Both the position numbers and the translations under genes were made by a program. The notes below the pieces were generated by a model. It ran no database searches. It was not told where the DNA came from and worked only from the letters and a program-made list of their open reading frames with translations. From Adlercreutzia equolifaciens DSM 19450 (lineage in GTDB: Bacteria; Actinomycetota; Coriobacteriia; Coriobacteriales; Eggerthellaceae): DNA of 64,000 bases. Shown one piece after another: positions 1-10,800 of the stretch. Position 1 is the first letter of the stretch. Each line of letters begins with the position of its first letter. The DNA is taken from NCBI RefSeq assembly GCF_000478885.1, contig NC_022567.1, forward strand, positions 992,001-1,056,000, given 5' to 3'.

Positions 1-7
1 AGTTTCA

Positions 8-585
8 ATGGCAACTAATCGTCTCGTCGTGAAAGAGGAAGTCGCGGTTTACGCATCGGTGCTCTTCGATGCCGCCCATACCGCCGGCGGCCAGGAGGCA
101 GTGCTTGAGGTGCGCGAGCAGATGGGCGAGATCATCCGTCTCATGCGCGCCGACCTCGAGCTCACCCAGAGCCTGTCGAACCCGGACTTCACCCCCGCCC
201 AGCGCAAGGAGCTGGTGGAAGGCACCTTTGCCGACTGCCATCTGGCGCTGCGCGAGGTGCTCGCGGTCATGGCCGAGCGCGGCCAGGCGGACCTGCTGCC
301 GCGGGTCTTCGACGCGTACCGCGAGCTGCTGGGCGACAAGCTGGGCATTTGCGTGGTCGACGTGACCACCGCCGTGCCGCTCGACGACGGACTGCGCCAA
401 CTCATTACGGAAAAAGCCGAGGCCGATTTGGGACGGCGCGCGGTGCTGCGCGAGCGCATCGATGCGTCCATCCTGGGCGGCATCATCATGGATGTTGACG
501 GCAACTACATTGACGCGAGCATGATCTCGCAGCTCAATCGCGCCCGCAACGTCCTCAAGGACACAACAGATGGAGGTGAATGCTA

Positions 586-586
<1 letters not shown>
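8..586 (+). CDS. atpH: ATP synthase F1 delta subunit
   Basis: Delta subunit (OSCP homologue) of the F1Fo ATP synthase, linking the F1 head to the peripheral stalk. The 192-residue length is close to the usual 175-185, and the C-terminal part shows the family pattern of alternating charged helices ending in a conserved glycine-rich strand (ILGGIIMDVDG). It is followed by alpha, gamma, beta and epsilon in canonical order, which is the strongest support. The start ATG lies seven bases inside the window, so its ribosome binding site and the Fo genes are off the left edge. Its TAG stop overlaps the likely GTG start of atpA. Confidence 0.95.
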
Positions 587-2151
<1,565 letters not shown>

Positions 2152-2163
2152 GGTAGGTAGACC

Positions 2164-3093
2164 ATGCCCAACCTACACGACATCGAACGGCGAATCAAAT
2201 CCGTCACCTCGACGAAGCAGATCACGCGCACCATGGAAATGGTCGCGGCTGCTAAGATTCGCCGTGCTTCCGAGCGCGTGGAGAGCGCGCTCCCTTGGGC
2301 GGTCGCCATCTCAGACATGCTCATCAGCACGGCAAAGTACGCTCACTTGGATAACGAGCCGCTGCTGCAGGTCCACGACGAGGTGAAGCGGGTGCTCATC
2401 GTAGCCGTCACCTCCGACCGGGGTCTCGCCGGCGGCTTCAACACCAACGTGCTTCGCTATGTGGAGAAGCTCTCGAAGGAAAAGCAGCGGGAAGGTGCCG
2501 AGGTGGAGGTGGCTGCCTGTGGCAAGAAGGCCATCGGGTACTTCACCTACCGAGGCATCGAGCCGGTGTTCTCCTTCGCGGGATATTCGGCCGACCCCGA
2601 GTTCGCTCAGGCGGCCGAGCTGTCCGGCTATGTGATGCAGGCTTACGCCGAGGGCAAGCTCGACGAGGTGTTCATCGTGTACAACCACGCGAAGAACGCC
2701 GCCGAGCAGACCTTGGTCGAGCAGCAGGTGCTGCCGGTGAAGGAGGAGTCCTACGCGGATCTTCTGGGTCTTAAGGCCAAGGAGGAGGACGTTTTCAAGT
2801 CCTTCCGCGAGCGGGACGATTCCGCCATCCCGGGCGACATCGACTTCGAGCCGAGCACGGAGTCGGTCATGTCCTACATGATGAACGCCTACCTGAACAA
2901 CGCGTTCTACTACGCGATGCTCGATTCCGCAGCGGGCGAACAAGGCGCTCGCCGCAACGCGATGAAATCGGCTACCGACAACGCGAACGAGATGGTCTCC
3001 ACCCTGGAGCGCATTTACAACACGGTGCGCCAGGGCGCCATTACCACGGAGATCACCGAGATCGTCGGCGGTGCCGCAGCTTTGGAGGATTAA
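2164..3093 (+). CDS. atpG: ATP synthase F1 gamma subunit
   Basis: Central rotor shaft of F1. The N-terminal helix (MPNLHDIERRIKSVTSTKQI) and the C-terminal helix with repeated NATDNA-like pattern (KSATDNANEMVSTLERIYN) are the two coiled-coil ends that form the shaft; the motif SDRGLAGGFN is the conserved Rossmann-like core. The 309-residue length is slightly longer than usual, with an acidic insertion around residues 195-225. It starts 12 bases after atpA and stops directly before atpD, so the genes are one transcript. Confidence 0.96.
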   Translation: MPNLHDIERRIKSVTSTKQITRTMEMVAAAKIRRASERVESALPWAVAISDMLISTAKYAHLDNEPLLQVHDEVKRVLIVAVTSDRGLAGGFNTNVLRYVEKLSKEKQREGAEVEVAACGKKAIGYFTYRGIEPVFSFAGYSADPEFAQAAELSGYVMQAYAEGKLDEVFIVYNHAKNAAEQTLVEQQVLPVKEESYADLLGLKAKEEDVFKSFRERDDSAIPGDIDFEPSTESVMSYMMNAYLNNAFYYAMLDSAAGEQGARRNAMKSATDNANEMVSTLERIYNTVRQGAITTEITEIVGGAAALED

Positions 3094-4539
3094 ATGGCTG
3101 ATAACACTTCTACTGAAGCGGCCAAGGGAGGCGCCATCGGACGCATCGTCCGAATCGTCGGCGCCGTTGTGGATGTGGAGTTCCCGGCAGACGCCATGCC
3201 GGCCATCTACAACGCCCTTACCGTGAAGGCACAAACCCCAACGGGTGAAGTGTCCACCGTGCTCGAGGTGCAGACGCACCTGCCCGGTGACATCGTCCGT
3301 ACCGTCGCTATGACGTCCACCGACGGCATGGTGCGCGGCTTGGAGGCAACCGACACCGGTTCCCCCATCATGATGCCCGTGGGCAAGGCGACCCTGGGCC
3401 GTATTTGGAACGTGCTGGGCGAGCCCGTTGACGGCAAGCCCATGCCCGAAGACGTCGAGTGGCGCCCGATTCACCATCCGGCCCCGCCGTTCGACACCCT
3501 GGTGACCACCACCGAGACCTTCGAGACCGGCATCAAGGTCGTCGACCTCATCGAGCCCTACGTCAAGGGCGGTAAGACCGGTCTGTTCGGCGGCGCTGGC
3601 GTGGGCAAGACCGTCTGCATCCAGGAGCTCATCAACAACCTGGCTCAGGAGCATGGCGGCACCTCCGTGTTCACCGGCGTGGGCGAGCGTACCCGCGAGG
3701 GTACCGACCTCTACCTCGAGATGACCGACTCCGGCGTTATCGAGAAGACCTGCCTGGTCTACGGCCAGATGAACGAGCCTCCGGGAGCCCGTCTGCGCGT
3801 GGGCCTCGCGGGTCTGACCGAAGCCGAGTACTTCCGTGACCAGGGTCAGGACGTGCTGTTGTTCATCGACAACATCTTCCGCTTCACCCAGGCCGGTTCC
3901 GAGGTGTCCGCACTGCTCGGCCGTATGCCCTCCGCTGTGGGCTACCAGCCGACGCTGGCCACCGAGATGGGCGATCTGCAGGAGCGCATCTGCTCCACGC
4001 AGACCGGTTCCATCACGTCCGTGCAGGCCGTGTACGTGCCCGCCGACGACCTGACCGACCCGGCCCCGGCCACGACGTTCACCCACCTGGACGCCAAGAC
4101 CGTTCTGTCCCGTTCCATCGCCGAGCTGGGCATCTACCCGGCCGTGGATCCGCTGGAGTCCACCTCCCGCGCGCTGGATCCCGAGATCGTCGGTCAGGAG
4201 CACTACGACGTGGCCATGGGCGTGCAGCAGATCCTGCAGCAGTACAAGGATCTGCAGGACATCATTGCCATTCTGGGCATGGACGAGCTGTCCGAGGATC
4301 AGAAGCTGACCGTGAACCGCGCCCGTAAGGTGCAGAAGTTCCTGGGCCAGCCGTTCCACGTGGCCGAGGTCTTCACGGGCCTGCCCGGCGTGTACGTCAA
4401 GGTCGAGGACACCGTGCGCTCCTTCAAGGAGATCCTCGATGGCAAGTGCGACCACATCCCGGAGCAGTGCTTCGTGAACAAGGGCGCCATCGAGCAGGTC
4501 TACGAGGCCTACGACGCCATGCAGAAGGAAGGTAACTAA
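3094..4539 (+). CDS. atpD: ATP synthase F1 beta subunit
   Basis: Catalytic subunit that makes or hydrolyses ATP. Walker A is GGAGVGKTV, Walker B is DVLLFIDNIFRF, and the family signature PAPATTFTHLDA follows. 481 residues, normal length, with a short Gly/Ala-rich N-terminal extension. GGAGG eight bases before ATG, and the start abuts the atpG stop. The stop TAA overlaps the ATG of atpC. Confidence 0.97.
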   Translation: MADNTSTEAAKGGAIGRIVRIVGAVVDVEFPADAMPAIYNALTVKAQTPTGEVSTVLEVQTHLPGDIVRTVAMTSTDGMVRGLEATDTGSPIMMPVGKATLGRIWNVLGEPVDGKPMPEDVEWRPIHHPAPPFDTLVTTTETFETGIKVVDLIEPYVKGGKTGLFGGAGVGKTVCIQELINNLAQEHGGTSVFTGVGERTREGTDLYLEMTDSGVIEKTCLVYGQMNEPPGARLRVGLAGLTEAEYFRDQGQDVLLFIDNIFRFTQAGSEVSALLGRMPSAVGYQPTLATEMGDLQERICSTQTGSITSVQAVYVPADDLTDPAPATTFTHLDAKTVLSRSIAELGIYPAVDPLESTSRALDPEIVGQEHYDVAMGVQQILQQYKDLQDIIAILGMDELSEDQKLTVNRARKVQKFLGQPFHVAEVFTGLPGVYVKVEDTVRSFKEILDGKCDHIPEQCFVNKGAIEQVYEAYDAMQKEGN

Positions 4540-4967
4540 TGGCCTCCATGGGCTGCATTGTGGCTCTTCCCGACAAGGCCCTGTTCCAGGGCGAGATCAC
4601 CTATGCCAACATCCCGGGCACCGACGGCTACTTCGGCGTGCTGCCCGGGCATGAGCTGACGGTGTCGCTGAACCGCGAGGGCGGTGTTGTGACGCTGACC
4701 ATCGGCGAGAACGAGAAGCGCGAGTTCCTCGTGATGGGCGGCGCCACCTCCGTGCTCGACGACAAGGTGACGGTGCTGGCCCGCTTCGGTACGGCCGTTG
4801 AGGACATCGACGCCGAGGCCGTGCGCGCCGAGGCCGCCGAGTGCAAGAGCGCCATCGCCGAGCTGGAGCAGAAGAACGATCCCCAGGATCAGGCGACGCT
4901 GATGACCCATCAGAAGAAGCTCGAGTGGTGCGAGGCCCAGCTTGCGCACGTAGGCCAGGCCGCGTAA
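4539..4967 (+). CDS. atpC: ATP synthase F1 epsilon subunit
   Basis: Epsilon subunit, which couples rotation to the c-ring and restrains ATP hydrolysis. The N-terminal beta-sandwich domain (LPDKALFQGEI, GTDGYFGVLPGHEL) is typical, followed by a helical C-terminal domain that here is rather acidic. 142 residues. It overlaps atpD by one base and is the last gene of the operon, followed by a strong hairpin at 5029-5056. Confidence 0.95.
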   Translation: MASMGCIVALPDKALFQGEITYANIPGTDGYFGVLPGHELTVSLNREGGVVTLTIGENEKREFLVMGGATSVLDDKVTVLARFGTAVEDIDAEAVRAEAAECKSAIAELEQKNDPQDQATLMTHQKKLEWCEAQLAHVGQAA

Positions 4968-5028
4968 GGCCCAGCCGAGCCAAGAAAGGGAGCCGCGACA
5001 CGCGCAGCCCCAAATTTTGAGCCTGTTT

Positions 5029-5056
5029 CGAGAGGCGCCCACCCGGGCGCCTCTCG
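5029..5056 (+). terminator. Terminator of the atp operon
   Basis: A perfect 12 bp stem (CGAGAGGCGCCC with its complement) around an ACCC loop, 62 bases after atpC. The trailing T-run is poor (TCGTTTG), so termination strength is inferred from the stem only. Confidence 0.7.
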
Positions 5057-5067
5057 TCGTTTGAACG

Positions 5068-5118
5068 CGAAACCGATTTCGCTTCATGTCCGACGTACGA
5101 AATCGACTTCGCTTCATG
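5068..5118. repeat. Two tandem 21-base units, 30 bp period
   Basis: CGAAACCGATTTCGCTTCATG at 5068-5088 recurs with three changes at 5098-5118. Each copy contains a small self-complementary piece (CGAAA...TTTCG). It lies between the atp terminator and the first inverted-repeat element. No known site type is recognised. Confidence 0.6.
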
Positions 5119-5188
5119 CTCAACGGCTTTTCCCTGCGCTCGAGCGAGTCGGAAATTTTCGGAGCCTTCCCAGCGGCCACCCCTCCCA

Positions 5189-5403
5189 GTCAACGAACAC
5201 CCCCGTTTTTGCATGAAATCTCGAGTTGTTAGCGTCTAGGGCCGCTGCGCGAGAAGATCGGGAAGATGCGCGCCAAATGCGCTCTCGTAAAATACCAGGT
5301 CAGGATCTTGCTCCCAAGAGATGTCTCCAAGCTCGCCATTCAGGTGCACTCTCGAGACGCTAACAACTCGAGATTTCATGCGATTTCGGGACAGTTCGTC
5401 GAC
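5189..5403. repeat. Intergenic inverted-repeat element A
   Basis: The core arms are a perfect 27-base inverted repeat at 5211-5237 and 5355-5381, separated by 117 bp. Weaker complementarity extends outward to about 5189 and 5403. The arm begins GCATGAAATCTCGAG and ends GTTGTTAGCGTCT. The interior is unlike those of the other copies; a 67-codon minus-strand frame runs through it and I do not regard it as a gene. It lies between atpC and the toxin-antitoxin pair, so this 500-base gap is mostly repeat sequence. Confidence 0.8.
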
Positions 5404-5426
5404 CGAACGAGCGATAAGCAGTAGTC

Positions 5427-5466
5427 TTGACTTTCTCAAAGGTTGTACTCAAAATGTTGTACATCG
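5427..5466 (+). promoter_or_regulatory. Possible promoter/operator of the RelB-like/PIN pair
   Basis: TTGACT at 5427-5432 is a fair -35 box, but the -10 region (around 5446-5455) is weak. The hexamer TTGTAC occurs twice as a direct repeat 14 bases apart (5442 and 5456) just before the antitoxin, where an autoregulatory ribbon-helix-helix protein could bind. Inferred only. Confidence 0.35.
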
Positions 5467-5480
5467 GAAAGGAGGTCACT

Positions 5481-5777
5481 GTGACCGATGCGATGGTGAC
5501 GGGGCGGATGCCGGAGCGGAAGAAGCAGCAGGGGCTTCGTGTGCTCAAGCGAGATGGAATGAACGCCTCTCAGGCGGTGAACCTCTTGTTCGACCGGCTG
5601 ATCGAGGAGGGAAGCGCCGACTTCCTTTTGCAAGATGGCGATGCGTCTGCGGACGAGCGGTGGGCATCGGCGGCGCGCTTTGTCGATAGCCTCTCGCGCA
5701 AGCGCTCAACACGGTTCGACGATATGACGAAGGCGGAGATCAAACTTGACCGTCTCGCCGCCAAGGGGCTGGTGTGA
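5481..5777 (+). CDS. RelB/DinJ-like ribbon-helix-helix antitoxin
   Basis: Probable antitoxin of the pair with the PIN gene just downstream. The N-terminal 45 residues (KKQQGLRVLKRDGMNASQAV, then NLLFDRLIEEG) fit the DNA-binding helix arrangement of RelB/DinJ proteins; the C-terminal half is charged and likely binds the toxin. GTG at 5481 is chosen because AAAGGAGG lies five bases upstream; an upstream in-frame ATG at 5427 has no such site. 98 residues. Stop and toxin start are one base apart. RelB-type antitoxins usually pair with RelE/YafQ toxins, so the PIN partner is notable. Confidence 0.75.
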   Translation: MTDAMVTGRMPERKKQQGLRVLKRDGMNASQAVNLLFDRLIEEGSADFLLQDGDASADERWASAARFVDSLSRKRSTRFDDMTKAEIKLDRLAAKGLV

Positions 5778-5778
5778 C

Positions 5779-6243
5779 ATGGCCCAAGTCGAGCTACTTC
5801 TCGACACCAACGTGGTTGTGGACTACCTGAATGAACGCGAGCCGTTCTACGAGAAGGCGCGCTTGCTGATGATCGGCGGCCGGGTGGGGGAGTTCGAGCT
5901 GTGGATCTCCTCGTCTCAGATGACCGACCTCGTGTACATCCTTTCCAACGGAGGACGAACGAGCGAGATGGATGTCGTCATGGGGCAACTGCGGGGCTTG
6001 CGCACCTTCGTCAACGTGTTTGCAGCGAGCGAGAGGGAAGTCGACCTGATGCTCGCCGCCTCGTGGCACGACCCAGAGGACTACCTCCTTCACGAAATCG
6101 CCCTGGCGCTTAGGGCCGATGCCCTCATCACACGTAACCAGCCCGATTTCCCCCAGGGCCTCGTTCCCGTCATGAACTGCGACGAGTTCTTCCAATGGAT
6201 GCGAGATACGCACGGCCTCGACTACGGCGAGATCGAGTTCTGA
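5779..6243 (+). CDS. PIN-domain ribonuclease toxin (VapC-like)
   Basis: Likely toxin cleaving RNA, held in check by the preceding protein. The PIN acidic residues are visible: D9 in LLLDTNVVVDYL, the E100-D101 pair in HDPEDYLLHEIA, and the closing D114/D123 segment (RADALITRNQPDF). 154 residues, slightly longer than most VapC proteins and typical of the PIN_3 type. The ATG at 5779 follows the antitoxin TGA by one base; an earlier frame start at 5746 would overlap the antitoxin and is not favoured. Confidence 0.8.
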   Translation: MAQVELLLDTNVVVDYLNEREPFYEKARLLMIGGRVGEFELWISSSQMTDLVYILSNGGRTSEMDVVMGQLRGLRTFVNVFAASEREVDLMLAASWHDPEDYLLHEIALALRADALITRNQPDFPQGLVPVMNCDEFFQWMRDTHGLDYGEIEF

Positions 6244-6344
6244 TTTGCTGAGGAAAGCGATGGCTTTCTTCACTGATTCCTTTAGAACTGCAAGATTAGT
6301 GCTGGGCCTCATCGTCCGTAATACTTCGTGCTAGAATCAGGCAA

Positions 6345-6572
6345 GTGGAAAAGGCCGAGCATGAAAGGCGAGTGGCGAGCGTGCGATTTTGGGAAGACGG
6401 GGAGGGGCGCCTCTATACCGACGAGCAGCTGCTGCGCCATATCGCTCATTACGGCTCGTTGGGGGCGACGCTTGCATATGGCGACATTCGCCTCGTGAGC
6501 GAGTCTCCACAGCTCTCGCGTACGCGCCCTGGCGAGCGTCCCCGTCTCGCCGATTACCTCGAGGAGGCCTAA
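6345..6572 (+). CDS. Small unknown protein preceding Fic
   Basis: 75 residues, not recognised. It is basic at the start and contains WEDGEGRLYTDEQLLRHIAH, then an Arg/Pro-rich end. The GTG start at 6345 sits eight bases after a TAGAAT box (6332-6337), which would give a nearly leaderless message. Its final codons overlap the ribosome binding site (GAGGAGG) of the Fic gene seven bases further on, so the two are translationally linked. By position it could be a Fic regulator or antitoxin, but it lacks a visible inhibitory [ST]xxxE[GN] motif. Confidence 0.6.
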   Translation: MEKAEHERRVASVRFWEDGEGRLYTDEQLLRHIAHYGSLGATLAYGDIRLVSESPQLSRTRPGERPRLADYLEEA

Positions 6573-6578
6573 CGGCTC

Positions 6579-7334
6579 ATGACCGACGAACTTCTGAAAT
6601 CGGCCTACGAGGGTCTTGTGGCCACGTGGCGTGCGTTGAACAAGGGACATCGCTCGCAGCTGCTCGATCGGTTCAAGGTCTCCTATTCCTTCAATTCCGG
6701 CAACATCGAGAACCCCGAGATCACTTACCACGATACCGCCGAGATATTCGATGAAAACGGCGTGTCGAACTTCACGGGGGATGTGCGGACCATCTACGAG
6801 ATCAACAACCTCAAGAACGCCTGGATCTGGCTCGAGGATGCACTTGCAAGTGATGCGGCTCTCGACGAGGAACTTGTCCTGTCGGCGCACCTCGTTCTCA
6901 CGCGCGGCACCTACGATGACGCCCGTTGGGCCAAGGGCGAGCGGCCGGGAACGTTCAAGAAGGGCGACTATCGCGTCGCCGATGACGTGGGAGCCGCGCC
7001 TGAGGAGGTTCCCGGGCTTGTTAAAGCATTGGCAGCCGAGGTTCAGGAGGCCCTGCTCTCTGAAAGCGCCGAGAAAAATGCTCTGACCATCGCCGCATAC
7101 CTTCATGCGCAGCTGGTCGATATCCATCCCTTTGCCGATGGCAACGGACGCACGGCGAGGCTGCTCATGAACTACGTCCTCCTGAAGCTGAACGGCGCTC
7201 CCTGCACCATCAGCGCTGACGACCGCCTGGCCTATTTCGGCGCCCTGGACGCCTTCCATCAGGAGGGCGAGCTCGTCCCCTTCATCGACTTCTGCCGTAT
7301 TCAGACCCTGAAGACCTGGGAGCAATTGCTGTAG
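6579..7334 (+). CDS. Fic-domain protein (probable AMP transferase), class II
   Basis: Fic enzymes transfer AMP or another nucleotide moiety to hydroxyl side chains. The catalytic loop H183-PFADGNGRTAR is complete, including the histidine and both glycines/asparagine that bind phosphate. An N-terminal inhibitory motif S40-GNI-E44-N45 fits [ST]xxxE[GN], placing the inhibitory helix before the Fic core (class II, self-inhibited). 251 residues. Start chosen by the GAGGAGG at 6561-6567. Target unknown. Confidence 0.88.
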   Translation: MTDELLKSAYEGLVATWRALNKGHRSQLLDRFKVSYSFNSGNIENPEITYHDTAEIFDENGVSNFTGDVRTIYEINNLKNAWIWLEDALASDAALDEELVLSAHLVLTRGTYDDARWAKGERPGTFKKGDYRVADDVGAAPEEVPGLVKALAAEVQEALLSESAEKNALTIAAYLHAQLVDIHPFADGNGRTARLLMNYVLLKLNGAPCTISADDRLAYFGALDAFHQEGELVPFIDFCRIQTLKTWEQLL

Positions 7335-7369
7335 GTTTCTCTGGCGCAATCGATGTCGTCTTTTTCAGC

Positions 7370-7543
7370 GAAAATTGCGTTTGTTAGCATGTTGGGCGGA
7401 GTTAAAGGGCGAAATAGGCCGCTCAAGACAAGGGAGGTCTCTCTGGAGTTAACGCCTAACGAATATCTGGAGAGATGTGCGATGGCTGCGGATCGTCTGG
7501 AAGGAGGTTCTGCATCCTCGCAGAGCTAACAATCGCAATTTCT
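7370..7543. repeat. Intergenic inverted-repeat element D
   Basis: Left arm GAAAATTGCGTTTGTTAGC (7370-7388) and right arm GCTAACAATCGCAATTTC (7525-7542, with context to 7546) are imperfect inverted repeats about 136 bp apart. The inner TTGTTAGC is identical to that of element A. The interior contains a GGAGTTAACGCCTAACG stretch but no gene I can support. Confidence 0.65.
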
Positions 7544-7546
7544 GCC

Positions 7547-7873
7547 AAATTCTTCGAGGGCAAATGGTCTTCATAGATCGGAGGATCTTGCGTCGTGCGA
7601 GTTACGCCTAAAAAACTGCTTCGGCCCTCCGCACTCTCCGCGCGGAGGGCATTCCATGCAAAACTCACTGTTTGTTCGCACACCGTGGGGCGACAGGCTG
7701 GTATCATGGCAGCCGAGAAAATGACGGAACATAAGAGCGGTCGGAAGGGAAGCGGAGCAGCGGGAAGTCCTCGCGTCAGCTGCGCGCTTTCGGCCTAGCA
7801 TGACACGACACAGTGCGCATAATCACACCATAAACGAACTCGTGCGCCGCCGACCTTATCGAAGGGGCTGACG
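7547..7873. other. Leader region upstream of dnaE
   Basis: No convincing gene. It contains a 9 bp hairpin (GCCCTCCGC at 7624-7632 with GCGGAGGGC at 7642-7650), probably a terminator or transcript structure, and a CATAAT box at 7818-7823 that may be the dnaE promoter. A 67-codon frame at 7595-7798 has atypical composition and is not called. Confidence 0.4.
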
Positions 7874-10800
7874 ATGGCATTTGTCCATTTGCACAACCAT
7901 ACGGAATACTCGCTGCTCGACGGGCTCACCCATATCAAGGACATGGTGCGCCGCGCCGCCGAGCTGGACATGCCGGCGGTGGCCGTCACCGACCACGGCG
8001 TCATGTCCGGCATGGTGGAGCTCTCCGACGCCTGCGACGCCGTCGAGAAGGAGACGGGCAAGCGCGTGAAGCCCATCTTCGGCTGCGAGGTGTACTTCAC
8101 CCCCGACGAGTCGCTGCGCAAGGACGTGAAGCCGAAGCTGTATCACCTGCTGCTTCTGGCGAAAAACAACGAGGGCTACCACAACCTGCTGAAGCTCGTC
8201 AGCGAGTCCCACGTGGACAACTTCTACTACAAGCCGCGCACCACCTTCTCCATGCTGCAGAAGTACGGCCACGGTATCATCGGCTCGTCGGCCTGCATCG
8301 CCGGCGTCATTCCGAAGCTGCTCGACGAGCGCCGTTTCGACGACGCCGTGGAATGGGCCCGTAAGTTCGCCAGCTGCTTCGACGAGGGCGACTTCTACAT
8401 CGAGCTGCAGAACCAGGGCATCCGCACCGACGCCGGCTTCACCCAGACCGAGCTGAACCACGAGCTCACCCGCGTGGCGAAGGCCGCGGGCTTAAAGACC
8501 ATCGCCACCAACGACTTCCACTACCTGCTGAAGGAAGACGCCGAGGCCCAGGACATCATGCTGTGCATCGGCACCGGTTCCACGGTCAACCAGACGAACC
8601 GCATGAAGTTCGAGAACGACCAGTTCTACATGAAGACCGAAGAGGAAATGCGCGAGGCCATGAAGGACTTCCCCGAGGCCTGCGACAACACCGTGGAAGT
8701 GGCGGCGAAGTGCGACGTCACGTTAGAGCGCGAGCCCATCCTGCCGAAGTTTCCCCTGCCCGAGGGCGAAACCGAGGAGTCGTGGTTCCGCAAGCGCGTG
8801 CAGGAGGGCCTGGAGAAGCGCTACGGCACCCCGGTGCCCGAGCGCGAGCAGAAGCAGGCCGACTACGAGATGGGCATCATCATCCAGCAGGGCTTCCCGG
8901 CCTATTTCCTCATCGTGCAGGAGTACATCGAATGGGCGCGCAGCCAGGGCATCGGCGTGGGCCCGGGCCGCGGCTCGGCCGCCGGCGCCATCGTGGCCTA
9001 CGCCATGGGCATCACCGACCTTGACCCTATGCCCAACGGCCTCATGTTCGAGCGATTCCTCTCGCCCGAGCGCGTGGAGATGCCCGATATCGACGTCGAC
9101 TTCGAGCAGGGCCGCCGCGAAGAGGTCATCAACCACATCAAGGACGTCTACGGCGAGGATCACGTCTCCCAGGTGATCACCTTCGGCACGCTGCAGGCCA
9201 AGAACGCCGTGCGCGACTCGGCCCGCGTGCTGGACTACCCCTACGGCGTGGGCGACCGCATCTGCAAGATGATCGGCGACGAGCTGGGCATCACCATCGA
9301 CAAGGCGCTGGACACGAACCCCGACCTGAAGAAGGCCTACGACACCGAAGAGGACGTCAAGCGCATCATCGACGCCGCGAAGTCCATCGAGGGCCACGTG
9401 CGCGGCGAGGGCGTGCACGCCTGCGCCACCATTATCTGCCGCGACCCCATGAGCGATCACGTGCCCATGAAACGCGACACCAAGGGCGGCGGCATCATCA
9501 CGCAGTACGACGGCCATTACACGCCGGACCTGGGCCTGTTGAAGATGGACTTTCTGGGTCTGCGCACCTTGGACGTGCTTTCCATCGCCTGCCGCAACAT
9601 CGAGGAGCGCACCGGCACGAAGATCGTGCCCGAGGAGATTCCCACCGACGACGAGAAAGCCTTCCGCCTCATGCAGTCCGGCAACATGGACGGCCTGTTC
9701 CAGGTGGAGGGCGCCCTGTACGTGAGCCTGTTCAAGCGCCTGCCCCCCAAGCAGTTCTCCGACGTCGTCGCCTCCATCGCCCTGAACCGCCCGGGCCCGC
9801 TGGAGTCCGGCATGGTGGAGGACTACATCAAGGCGGCGAAGAGCCCGGCCGCCGTGCACTACTACGACGACCGCCTGCGCCCCATTCTGGAAGAGACCCA
9901 CGGCACCATGGTCTACCAAGAGCAGATCATGCAGATCTCCATGGCCATGTCCGGCTTCTCCGCCGGCAAGTCCGACAAGCTGCGCAAGGCCATGGGCAAG
10001 AAGAAGCTCGACATCATGCGCCAGCTGCAGGCCGACTGGGACGAAGGCGCCGTGGCCAACGGCTATCCGCTCGAGATCGCCCAGCAGATCTGGGCCGACG
10101 CCGAGAAGTTCGCGAAGTACGCCTTCAACAAGTCGCACTCGGCGGCCTACGCCATCCTCGTGATGCGCACGGCCTACCTGAAGGCGCACTACCCGAACGA
10201 CTTCATGGCCGCCGTGCTCACCAGCTACATGGGCAACACCGACCGTCTCATCCGCTACATCGCCAGCTGCAACAAGAACGGCACGCCGGTGCTGCCGCCG
10301 GACATCAACGCCTCCCGCGCCGAGTTCACCCCGGTCGAGGGCGGCATCCGCTTCGGTTTGGTGGGCGTGCGCGGCGTGGGCAAGAACGTCGCCGACGAGA
10401 TCATCGCCGAGCGCGAGGCCAACGGTCCGTTCACCTCGCTGCACGATTTCGTGAACCGACTCGACGCGAAGTGCTACAACCGCAAGACGCTCGAAGCCCT
10501 CATCAAGGGCGGTGCCTTCGACTCCACCGGCTACACCCGCAAGCAGCTCATGTACTTCGTGGAAGAAACGCCGCTTCTGGAAGGCGCGGCCAAGCGCCAG
10601 AAGGATCGCGATGCCGGTCAGGTGTCCATGTTCGACATGTTCGCCGACGACGCCGACTCCGGCTTCCAGGAGGACGTGCCCGCCCCCGACGGCGTGGAGT
10701 GGGACAAGCGCACCAAGCTCGCCTACGAGAAGGAGATCATGAAGATCTACGTGAGCGAGCACCCGCTGGCCCCCTTCGAGGGCACGCTGCGCCGTATGTC

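Noticed and set aside
2311..4455. 714-codon open frame antisense to atpG/atpD
   Set aside because: Shadow frame of high-GC coding sequence: His/Leu/Gly/Val-rich, no ribosome site, and both real genes are certain on the other strand.
5236..5439. 67-codon minus-strand frame through repeat element A
   Set aside because: It runs across both arms of the inverted repeat, has no ribosome site and no match that I recognise. Part of the interior looks protein-like, but not enough to call.
7595..7798. 67-codon frame upstream of dnaE
   Set aside because: No ribosome site, crosses a hairpin and ends in low-information sequence.
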